Shown in pieces: positions 42,683 through 49,583 of a DNA stretch of 49,583 nucleotides. How positions within the stretch are numbered: the stretch's first letter is position 1; each line of letters starts with the position of its first letter. The DNA is taken from the NCBI GenBank assembly GCA_947175665.1, contig CAMWNR010000006.1, positions 1-49,583 of the forward strand, given 5' to 3'. The stretch comes from an uncultured Porphyromonadaceae bacterium (GTDB taxonomy: Bacteria > Bacteroidota > Bacteroidia > Bacteroidales > Muribaculaceae). The position numbers and the translations under genes are program-made. Below the pieces are notes generated by a model. The model was not told the DNA's origin. It saw only the letters and a program-made list of their open reading frames with translations, and did no database searches.

Positions 42683-43048
42683 TTATTCGGCTACCGCCTC
42701 TTTCTGTGCTCTCTTTACTGATTCAGGAAGAGCAGCATTAAACTCCTTGATCGCTGCATTTATCTGATCATTAAAGTCATTTTCTATCTTATTGAAGAGT
42801 GCGCGGAAGAATGCTCTTTTCTCCTTAGCGTATTCTTTCATATCACCGCGAAATGCCTTCGCACCCTTGTCAAAGTAGACATTAGACTTATTTTTTGCAT
42901 CTTCAATAGCGGCAAGTACCTTACCTACTGCATCTCCGATTGCTTTTCTGTCTGCACCTTCGACATTGTAATATGCGATCATCATTTCTTCTACTACAGA
43001 TGCTCCGAGTGCATCAGCATATTTCTTAAATTCTCTCTTGTTTGGCAT
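42683..43048 (-). CDS. Small helical protein of unknown function
   Basis: I do not recognise a family. From the ATG giving MPNKREFKKYADALG the protein has 121 residues, is rich in Lys, Ala and Glu, and appears all-helical, with long amphipathic stretches (EYAKEKRAFFRALFNKIEND; INAAIKEFNAALPESVKRAQ). There is no signal peptide, membrane helix or Cys. A longer frame adds 26 residues with no support. It has its own strong terminator. Composition suggests a small cytosolic structural or nucleoid-type protein, but that is a guess. Confidence 0.7.
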   Translation of the reverse strand: MPNKREFKKYADALGASVVEEMMIAYYNVEGADRKAIGDAVGKVLAAIEDAKNKSNVYFDKGAKAFRGDMKEYAKEKRAFFRALFNKIENDFNDQINAAIKEFNAALPESVKRAQKEAVAE

Positions 43049-43217
43049 AATAAAATTGTTTTTTATAATTCTTATATTATTATAACGCTTAAATTGCAAA
43101 AAAGTCTGCACCGCGCCGCTTATCATTTACACTTCTATAGTATATTGTTGATTCTTTGCGTCTTAAAATTTACACATTACAACCCGATGTTGTATTGTGC
43201 CATTACTTTAAACGCAA

Positions 43218-43961
43218 TTACAAATCGACAGTATTAAAAAATCCACTCTTCAGATCCATCACCATCAATCTCCCGAACAGCATCTCACCCTCCCCGGTAA
43301 AATATTTTATAACCTCCGCCGCTTGTATTGAGGCAATAGCGGATGCCGCTGCCCCTATTACACCGTCTACGTTACAAGGTAACATTTCCGGATCATTTTC
43401 GGGTGCTGTAAAAACATCACCGAAACTTACAAAGTTAATTTGTTTGCGATCCGGTTCCGATTCTTCAGAATTATTTTTATCTCCCACTCTGCGAGGATCG
43501 ATACTCATAACCTGTCCTCTCCATCCCGACACACCCCCTGTACAATGTGGGATACCCAATTCGTTGCATACCGCATCAATTTCAAATTTGGCTACATAAT
43601 TATCTGTAGCATCGACTACAAAGTCATAGTTTGTCAATATCTTTACGGCATTCTGCCGACGTATAAGTTCGGGATATTTTTCAATTCTGACCTCATTGTT
43701 AAGCGCAGTCATACGAGTGGCGAGAATGTCAAGTTTTCTCTCCCCCGCCTCCGACTCGGTAAAAAAAAGTTGCCTTTGCAGATTGGTAATATCTATTGTG
43801 TCAAAGTCTGCAATACCGATTCTACCTATCCCGGCACCGGCAAGCAGCATTGCCACCTGCCCCCCGAGAGCCCCGCAACCTATAATAAAAACAGAAGCCT
43901 CCGAGAGGCGCTTTTGCCCCTCGGAGCCTATGGTCAGTATATTTCTTGAGTATCTGTTCAT
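43218..43961 (-). CDS. HesA/MoeB/ThiF-family adenylyltransferase
   Basis: A 247-residue E1-like enzyme that adenylates the C-terminus of a ubiquitin-like sulfur carrier or a related acceptor. The nucleotide motif GCGALGG is at 28-34, followed by Asp52/Asp54 (IADFDTIDITN), Arg63 in NLQRQ, Lys76 in GERKLD and the DATDNY motif. The paired CxxC zinc ligands of MoeB and ThiF are missing and there is no rhodanese domain. MoeB, ThiF and the tRNA dehydratase TcdA remain open; no MoaD or ThiS gene is near. It starts 28 bases after the glnA stop, so may be read from the same transcript. Confidence 0.85.
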   Translation of the reverse strand: MNRYSRNILTIGSEGQKRLSEASVFIIGCGALGGQVAMLLAGAGIGRIGIADFDTIDITNLQRQLFFTESEAGERKLDILATRMTALNNEVRIEKYPELIRRQNAVKILTNYDFVVDATDNYVAKFEIDAVCNELGIPHCTGGVSGWRGQVMSIDPRRVGDKNNSEESEPDRKQINFVSFGDVFTAPENDPEMLPCNVDGVIGAAASAIASIQAAEVIKYFTGEGEMLFGRLMVMDLKSGFFNTVDL

Positions 43962-43989
43962 TCAGTCATTATACAATGCAAATCCAAGA

Positions 43990-45495
43990 TCATCCGCAAT
44001 GCCAGAACTTGCGTACCGTTTCGAGCATCTCTTTAGGATTCCCTTCAAGTTTCTTTCGGAGATTTGCGTCCTTATGCTTGCGCAATTTCTTGATTATGCC
44101 GTCAATCAGAGCAGGTGAGAAAACGTCATATTTCTCAAAGTCTGCCCTGTTAGCATCCAAGGCATCGGCCGAGGCAACGCAACTGTCGGGCAAAGATTCC
44201 AATTGTGCGAGTTTATCTTTGTTCTCGTCATTGTGAATGTTGACGCTCACATACATCTCTTCAGCACGTTTCAGCGCATTCTCCGCTTCAAATCCTGTGC
44301 GGGCTGCCACTACCATTCCCGCTATGAGTTGATAAACATCCGCACTACAATCGGCCGAACGTAATTCTGCAGTCTGCTTCTGAGGTGCCTTCGCACTATT
44401 ATTCTCCTCGTTGGGATTTACCTGAGTGCTCATATCGATTTTACCGGTCCAACCTAACGGAACTCTGACGAGGACTGACCTGTTGCGGTCTCCCCAGCAA
44501 ATTGAAGTCGGAGCCTCCTGATGAGGTACAAGACGGAAATAACTTGTAGGTACTTTATTGCCGAATGCGGTAATAGCCGCCGCATGGTCAAGGATACCTG
44601 CTATCGCTCTCTTGGCTATATCGCTCAGTTCACCATCGGGTGTCGTCATCATATTTTCCTCACCCTTCATTATCTTAAAGTGAATATGGAGTCCGCTACC
44701 CGCCTTGCCGGCTGTAATCTTGGGGGCAAAAGTCACATCAAGATCATTCTTGATAGCGAGTGTACGTATTATCCACTTTGCTATCATAAGATCATCTGCC
44801 GCCTTTATGGCCGGTACGGGGAGGAACTCTATCTCGTTCTGCTCGTATATCTTATCATCGAGCGAGAAATTACCCACTTCATTGTGACCATATTTTATCT
44901 GCCCACCGGCCTGTGCTATCATGGCCATACACTCTGTACGGAAAGAACTGAATTTTGAGAATGGTGCGGATTCATGATAACCCTTCTGATCGGAAGCCTG
45001 GAAAAGACCGGGATCTTGGGATATAACGTAATACTCCAATTCTCCCATTGCATAGAATTCCATACCGGTAACTTTGGTAAAGGATTCTACCGCCTTACGT
45101 AGTGTATACTCGGGCGATGAGTGCAAGGGGCGACCCTCTTTATCAAAAAAGGAGGCCAGCATTGTCAGGGTAGGTATCTCGGCAAACGGGTCTACAAATG
45201 CGGTGCTGTATCGTGGTATAACATACAGGTCGCTATTGCCGGCTTCGATAAAGGGGAAAAGCGAAGAACCGTCTACTCTCTCTCCGTAACTTAGAATCGA
45301 GTCGAGATATTCCTCATTGTTGATTACAAAGTTTAGAGTCTTGAGTCGGTTGTCATCAGCAGGATACATAAAATTTATCATCCGTATCCCGTTTTCTTCT
45401 ACAAAACGGATTATATCCTCCTTCTTGAATTCGGAAGGATCCTTCTGCAGAAATTGTACCACCTTATTGGGGCAAAGTTTTACGTTTCGATTCAT
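43990..45495 (-). CDS. glnA: Glutamine synthetase (type I-like)
   Basis: Makes glutamine from glutamate, ammonia and ATP. The 501-residue protein has the beta-grasp N-terminal domain and the catalytic barrel: FYAMGELEYYVIS (metal Glu), QNEIEFLP, AGKAGSGLHIHFK (the conserved His and glycine loop), and SYFRLVPHQEAPTSICWGDRNRS (Arg loop), quoted in part. The C-terminal third is Bacteroidales-like. It appears to lack the adenylylation Tyr loop of E. coli GlnA, so control is more likely at the promoter or by feedback. It has a consensus promoter embedded in an inverted repeat. Confidence 0.9.
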   Translation of the reverse strand: MNRNVKLCPNKVVQFLQKDPSEFKKEDIIRFVEENGIRMINFMYPADDNRLKTLNFVINNEEYLDSILSYGERVDGSSLFPFIEAGNSDLYVIPRYSTAFVDPFAEIPTLTMLASFFDKEGRPLHSSPEYTLRKAVESFTKVTGMEFYAMGELEYYVISQDPGLFQASDQKGYHESAPFSKFSSFRTECMAMIAQAGGQIKYGHNEVGNFSLDDKIYEQNEIEFLPVPAIKAADDLMIAKWIIRTLAIKNDLDVTFAPKITAGKAGSGLHIHFKIMKGEENMMTTPDGELSDIAKRAIAGILDHAAAITAFGNKVPTSYFRLVPHQEAPTSICWGDRNRSVLVRVPLGWTGKIDMSTQVNPNEENNSAKAPQKQTAELRSADCSADVYQLIAGMVVAARTGFEAENALKRAEEMYVSVNIHNDENKDKLAQLESLPDSCVASADALDANRADFEKYDVFSPALIDGIIKKLRKHKDANLRKKLEGNPKEMLETVRKFWHCG

Positions 45496-45539
45496 AGAAA
45501 ACTAAAATTTTCCGTTTGGTATTTAGATATTAAGGTAAA

Positions 45540-45602
45540 AAATTTGTTGTGGAATACTCCCTCACACCGCATAGGTGCCGAAAAGTATTCCACAACAAAT
45601 TT
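45540..45602 (-). terminator. 18-bp inverted repeat: rprY terminator overlapping the glnA promoter
   Basis: Arms AAATTTGTTGTGGAATAC (45540-45557) and GTATTCCACAACAAATTT (45585-45602) are perfect and enclose 27 bases holding a smaller stem, CACC-GCATA-GGTG. On the minus strand the structure runs into ATTTTTTACC, so it can terminate rprY transcripts. The right arm contains most of the -7 box of glnA. Confidence 0.75.
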
Positions 45603-45626
45603 AACTAAAAATTCAGACCAATCAAA
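45596..45626 (-). promoter_or_regulatory. Promoter of glnA
   Basis: On the minus strand TTTG (45623-45626), 19 bases, TAAATTTG (45596-45603): complete consensus. The start near 45589 lies inside the right arm of the inverted repeat, so glnA mRNA would contain only the left arm. Confidence 0.75.
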
Positions 45627-45677
45627 AGATTGGGCCAAAATTATTATAGCATATATTCATTATCCTGTAACCGGATA

Positions 45678-46373
45678 TTAACTTTGAGGTGCTATGAGTT
45701 TATACCCTTTGCCATGTATGTTGATAATTTCGATATCAGGATCTTCTTTAAGATGTTTGCGCAGTTTGGTAATGTATACATCCATGCTTCGCGCATTGAA
45801 GTAGTTATCGTCTACCCAGATATTTTTAAGAGCGAAGTTACGCTCCAGCACATCGTTAAGATGCTCGCAGAGTAGTGTGAGAAGTTCTGATTCTTTTGTG
45901 GTAAGTTTTGTGGTTTTATCTCCGATAACCAATGTCTGCTTTTGAGTATCAAACTTATATTTACCCAACTGGTATTCAGTTACTTCCTTATCTTTCTTTC
46001 CGTTTACTCTACGCAGAATAGCGTTGATTCGCACTACGAGTTCCTCCATTGAGAAGGGCTTTGTGATATAGTCGTCAGCACCGAGTTTGAATCCCTCAAG
46101 TACATCCTCTTTTATATTTTTAGCGGTCAGGAAGATAATGGGCACTTGCGAATTTACATTCTTGATTTCCTGCGCAAGTGTAAAACCATCCTTCTTAGGC
46201 ATCATTACATCAAGCACACAGAGATCATATTGATTTTTGAGAAAGGCCTTATACCCTTTATCACCATCATTACATAAATCTGCATTGTATCCTTTTGCCT
46301 GCAGAAATTCACGAAGAAGCATTCCGAGATTTTCATCGTCTTCGCAAAGCAATATTTTCATTTTATTATCCAT
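45678..46373 (-). CDS. rprY: Response regulator RprY (OmpR family)
   Basis: A 231-residue two-component regulator. The receiver domain (1-120) has the acidic pair in LLCEDDENLG, the phosphoacceptor Asp55 in VLDVMMPKKDG, and Lys in FLTAKNIKED. The winged-helix DNA-binding domain follows (KLTTKESELLTLLCEHLND; NARSMDVYITKLRKHL). The sequence agrees closely with the B. fragilis RprY I recall, and the partner kinase gene lies upstream, which supports the name. RprY has been linked to envelope and oxidative-stress control in Porphyromonas. A gap of 197 bases separates it from rprX, large enough for separate regulation. Confidence 0.94.
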   Translation of the reverse strand: MDNKMKILLCEDDENLGMLLREFLQAKGYNADLCNDGDKGYKAFLKNQYDLCVLDVMMPKKDGFTLAQEIKNVNSQVPIIFLTAKNIKEDVLEGFKLGADDYITKPFSMEELVVRINAILRRVNGKKDKEVTEYQLGKYKFDTQKQTLVIGDKTTKLTTKESELLTLLCEHLNDVLERNFALKNIWVDDNYFNARSMDVYITKLRKHLKEDPDIEIINIHGKGYKLIAPQS

Positions 46374-46570
46374 AGTATATGACGATTAAATGTTTCTATC
46401 AATGTTTCTCATTTCATCCACTTCTAAGCAGGGGGATATTGAGAACCTTATACTATTTTAACAATCTAAAAACTGTTAAGTTTATATAATACTAAGAAAT
46501 GTGAATAATTTTAGACCCTTTACGTGCTGAGAATACTTTATATGCGCTTTTGCCGGGAGTTTTTTCTTTT

Positions 46571-48052
46571 TTATTCAATCTCGTTGTCAGGATCCGCCAG
46601 AGGTAAAAGTATTATAAATTCACTCCATTTACCATATTCACTTTCCGCTCTTATACTACCGCCGAAGATGGTTATCATCTTCTTCACGTAGGCCAAGCCG
46701 AGTCCGAATCCTTTCACATCATGAAGATTGCCGGTTGATACTCTATAAAATTTTTCAAATATACGCTTCAGATTCTCCCGCTTTATTCCTATACCGTTGT
46801 CGCGTATACGTATTTCGAGATTTCCATGTGCCGCATCTGTTGTTGTCACTATAAGATGAGGCGGCTCGTCTTCTTTCATATACTTCAGGGCATTGTCGAG
46901 CAGATTGAAGATTACATTGGTAAAGTGCATCTCGTCTATATTGACATCCGAGTCAATCGCATCAAGATGTATCTCTATCGTTCCGCCATCTTTCTCCGCC
47001 TTGAGTTTCTGAGTATTAACCACATTATAGATTACATTATTGGCATTGACAATACTGAACTTCAATGCGCTTCCTCCGGCATCATCATACATCGACATCT
47101 GCAGCACTTTCTCTACCTGAAATCGTAATCTCTTCGACTCATCGTTAATAACCGTAGAGAGATGATTAAGAGTGGTTGGTGATTTTCTTACCGAGTCATC
47201 ACTAAGCATCTGCGCGGCAAGCGATATGGTGGAGATAGGGGTTTTAAATTCGTGAGTCATATTATTGATGAAGTCTGTCTTCATCTCCGATAACTTTTTC
47301 TGTCTGAATATTAAAATCACCGTATACAGAAATATTACCAGCAATATCACTGTGAGAGATAAGGTAGGTATTATAAATCTCACAGAAGAGAAGATATATG
47401 AGTCGCGGGTAGGAAATTCAACCAACAAGCGCGAATCCCCTCCGCCATTCGGGAAAAGTACCGCTGAGTATGCATTATTCGCTTCTTCGGTATTAAAACC
47501 TTTGGTTGCGTATAGATATGTGCCGTTAGGTGATACCACGGCAAATGTAAATGGGAGTGATACGCCATTGGCCTCAAGTTCGTTGCTTAAGAATACCCGC
47601 ACCTGAGCGGAGTCGGCTCTCTCTGAGATAGGACGTGAGGGGGCATCCTGCATTATCGTAAGTATAACCTCATTCAGCAAACCCCTCTGATATTTATATC
47701 GGGATGTAAGGGTCTCACGCAAATGGCGATAACGTTGCGATACATTCTCAATCGTAGAGGGATATTTCAGACCGGAAACGCCTGAAGTGCCGTAGTTACT
47801 GAGCGTTGCATCAGAATTTTCCTCATCTCCATAATCGGGATCCAGTAGGAAAATGTCATCTTCAAGATACGTAAGGGTCTCACTGCGTTCCAGCATTCCT
47901 ACTGTGGAATATATGGATCGCATAACATTTTCGGAGAACTGGCTCTGTCGCATCTTCACCATATTCTCCAGATACATTATTTGAAAATAAAGCAGGGCTC
48001 CGAATGTAATAGCCATTACAATCGTAAGCATCCATATTAGTGATTTTTTCAT
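46571..48052 (-). CDS. rprX: Sensor histidine kinase RprX
   Basis: The membrane sensor paired with RprY. The 493 residues have an N-terminal helix (about 5-27), a periplasmic sensing domain of some 200 residues, a second helix (about 225-247, IPTLSLTVILLVIFLYTVIL), the dimerisation domain with phosphorylated His267 in NMTHEFKTP, and an ATPase domain with N-box NLLDNALKYM, G1 IRDNGIGIKRENL, F-box RIFEKFYRV and G2 GFGLGLAYVKKM. No HAMP or PAS domain is evident. The signal it senses is unknown. It is first in the leftward pair rprX-rprY. Confidence 0.93.
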   Translation of the reverse strand: MKKSLIWMLTIVMAITFGALLYFQIMYLENMVKMRQSQFSENVMRSIYSTVGMLERSETLTYLEDDIFLLDPDYGDEENSDATLSNYGTSGVSGLKYPSTIENVSQRYRHLRETLTSRYKYQRGLLNEVILTIMQDAPSRPISERADSAQVRVFLSNELEANGVSLPFTFAVVSPNGTYLYATKGFNTEEANNAYSAVLFPNGGGDSRLLVEFPTRDSYIFSSVRFIIPTLSLTVILLVIFLYTVILIFRQKKLSEMKTDFINNMTHEFKTPISTISLAAQMLSDDSVRKSPTTLNHLSTVINDESKRLRFQVEKVLQMSMYDDAGGSALKFSIVNANNVIYNVVNTQKLKAEKDGGTIEIHLDAIDSDVNIDEMHFTNVIFNLLDNALKYMKEDEPPHLIVTTTDAAHGNLEIRIRDNGIGIKRENLKRIFEKFYRVSTGNLHDVKGFGLGLAYVKKMITIFGGSIRAESEYGKWSEFIILLPLADPDNEIE

Positions 48053-48189
48053 CTGTTACCTGTATTGTACATATTTTAACAATTATTTATACATGTAGGT
48101 TTATATAACATCCCTCAAAATTATGTTGAAGCAATACAAAATAAAATTTTAAGTATGTAAATTGTATGTTACTCATTTCAATAAAAGAT

Positions 48190-48228
48190 ACCCGCAATAA
48201 TAAAACTGTACTGCTTTACTATTGCGGG
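48190..48228 (-). terminator. Terminator of the MFS transporter gene
   Basis: CCCGCAATAATAAA and TTTACTATTGCGGG form a 14-bp stem with one mismatch; on the minus strand it is followed by TATCTTTTATT. Confidence 0.8.
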
Positions 48229-48275
48229 AACCTCTATGAGTAATCTTCTGAAATATCAGGCAAAATGCAAATATT

Positions 48276-49508
48276 TTATTTTGCCGGGGCCGTCTCTTTC
48301 TGTATGAATACAAATATTAATGCTATACCGGCGGCGATTATAAACGGCAGGAACATGGTATGTATGCCTGCACCGGTACCTTGCAGATGAGAAGGGATAT
48401 TCTGCAAAATACCACCGAATATAAACATTATACCGTTTAGGAAGGCGCTTGAGGTACCAACCAGAGGACCGCCGGCCACATCACCTCCGATAGTGAATGC
48501 CAACATGTGTGAGGTCGCACCCATACCGATAATAAACATCATCGCATACAAAAGCCACAGGGGCATCTTAACATAAATCGCCAATATCAGGCCGAGAAGC
48601 ATCATTGCCACACCGATCATGCTTGGAATGCGTCTGCTATGTATTTTGTCGCTCCATTTAGGCCAGAAACAGGAGCCTGCGGCAAGGCCGAGCCACAGCA
48701 ACGCTGAACCGAGATTGCCGTTATCGAGTGTAAACCCGGCGTTGGTAAATATCTTCGGTGTCCAGACCACACCTAACGCAAGGTTAAGTCCGAAAGCGAT
48801 ACCTCCCCATAGAGCAGCAATCCACATCTGGGGTTTCTTGATAATTTGCAATAAATTACTTCCTACCACTTTAAACGGGCTCTTGTGAGTGGTGACCGGC
48901 GTAGGATTACGCATATAGAGTATTGCAAGCACAACAAGCAGAAGACCGAAGAATCCGAGATATACGAATAGTTTTTCGTAACTCAGCACTGTCAATATCT
49001 TTTCGGTAATAGGTTGCTGTATGGCACTTGACAGCGAGGAGAGGACCTGAACATAACCGAACATTGTGCCGTAGGCGGCCATACCAAACCATACACCTCC
49101 GATATATCCGGCTCCTACAAATCCGCAACATGCTCCTAATGCCATCAGTACCTGCGCTAAGAGTATCATTGCGTATGAAGTGGCTATACCATAGAGAAAT
49201 ACACCTGCTGTTACAAATATGAAAGCCGGTATCAATACTTTGCGCGATCCGAAGCAGTCCAGAAAGGCTCCACCGAAAAATTGGAATATCGCGAATGCCC
49301 AGGTATAGGTTGCCGCAATCATAGTAAGATGTGAGTCATCAAGGTGCAAAGTGGTTTTTATATCTCCCTGCACCACTGAAAACATGGTCTGTACATTAAA
49401 GAGATATATAGTGAAGACCGTCACGATTATCCATATCCACCATGCCATCGGACCACCGAGCCTATATTTACCACCGGCAGTCAGTCCTATTTGTGTAGTT
49501 GTTTTCAT
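48276..49508 (-). CDS. MFS transporter
   Basis: A 410-residue inner-membrane carrier with 12 predicted helices. The loop 2-3 motif reads GGAFLDCFGSRKVLIPAF, a variant of the usual GxLaDrxGrrk. Long Gly/Ala-rich helices follow (LMALGACCGFVGAGYIGGVW; GATSHMLAFTIGGDVAGGPL). The organisation resembles hexuronate and organic-anion transporters of the ACS/OFA groups, but the substrate cannot be assigned. No adjacent metabolic gene helps within the window. Its upstream region, at the window edge, holds the second copy of the 50-bp dispersed repeat. Confidence 0.85.
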   Translation of the reverse strand: MKTTTQIGLTAGGKYRLGGPMAWWIWIIVTVFTIYLFNVQTMFSVVQGDIKTTLHLDDSHLTMIAATYTWAFAIFQFFGGAFLDCFGSRKVLIPAFIFVTAGVFLYGIATSYAMILLAQVLMALGACCGFVGAGYIGGVWFGMAAYGTMFGYVQVLSSLSSAIQQPITEKILTVLSYEKLFVYLGFFGLLLVVLAILYMRNPTPVTTHKSPFKVVGSNLLQIIKKPQMWIAALWGGIAFGLNLALGVVWTPKIFTNAGFTLDNGNLGSALLWLGLAAGSCFWPKWSDKIHSRRIPSMIGVAMMLLGLILAIYVKMPLWLLYAMMFIIGMGATSHMLAFTIGGDVAGGPLVGTSSAFLNGIMFIFGGILQNIPSHLQGTGAGIHTMFLPFIIAAGIALIFVFIQKETAPAK

Positions 49509-49533
49509 AATATTGTGATTTAAGATGATTAAG

Positions 49534-49583
49534 TAAGTAATTAAAATTAATGTGCATATAAAACTTAAAGATTTTTGAGATAA
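49534..49583. repeat. 50-bp dispersed repeat, copy 2 (window edge, may continue)
   Basis: Matches 25466-25515 with about three mismatches and is cut by the window end, so the true element may be longer. Here it lies 25 bases upstream of a leftward gene; copy 1 lies just downstream of mreC. Confidence 0.75.

Noticed and set aside
45540-45602. Inverted repeat as ends of a small insertion element
   Set aside because: Only 27 bases lie between the arms, there is no target duplication, and its position fits a terminator-promoter overlap.
48116-48140. Promoter for rprX from CAAAATTA and an upstream CAAA
   Set aside because: The spacing is 13 bases, far from the required 19-21.

Overview
The window is a chromosomal segment of a Bacteroidales bacterium, most likely a gut member close to Muribaculaceae. 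The order is well supported. Promoters carry the Bacteroidetes sigma signature (TTTG, 19-20 bases, TAnnTTTG). There is an RprXY two-component pair, a FimB/Mfa2-type fimbrial anchor with DUF6562 and DUF3575 partners, a FeoA-FeoB fusion, and a short SerA whose catalytic His is replaced by Lys. The family-level placement is an inference. Most of the window is housekeeping DNA. The accessory interest lies in one surface-structure operon and in several families of intergenic repeats.

Layout. 1-6.0 kb, leftward: the serC-serA operon, a repeat-rich 0.8 kb gap (nested inverted repeat plus 40-bp tandem repeats), an outer-membrane beta-barrel gene and uvrB. 6.2-13.2 kb, rightward: tpiA, a SPOR-domain protein, folE, pth, ygiQ-type radical SAM and an S9 peptidase lipoprotein. 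13.5-16.0 kb: feoAB behind a promoter with a 7-1-7 palindrome. 16.2-23.3 kb: clpC, a YfcE-like phosphoesterase, gyrA and a TPR protein. 23.5-29.5 kb: the rod-shape and elongation operon mreB-mreC-mreD-mrdA-rodA, with a dispersed 50-bp repeat between mreC and mreD. 29.6-34.2 kb: an XRE regulator, a methyltransferase, then a TonB-dependent receptor coupled to a NupG-like permease.

34.3-40.6 kb holds the most unusual locus. It reads: DUF6562 lipoprotein A with a beta-helix head, an internal hairpin, an OmpA-like/DUF3575 protein, a FimB/Mfa2-like lipoprotein, and DUF6562 lipoprotein B with a different beta-helix-like head. A and B share an 870-bp N-terminal module in direct orientation. A 306-bp block within it is identical base for base, which points to recent gene conversion, and the heads are unrelated in sequence. 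A G9 homopolymer lies at the expected -33 region of the operon promoter. Together these suggest a type V pilus-like surface structure whose tip or head can vary.

40.6-49.5 kb, leftward: thioredoxin, nitrilase-family amidase, acyltransferase, an unknown small protein, a ThiF/MoeB-type enzyme, glutamine synthetase, the RprY/RprX two-component system and an MFS transporter. The glnA promoter overlaps one arm of an 18-bp inverted repeat. No tRNA, rRNA, CRISPR array or intact insertion sequence was recognised.
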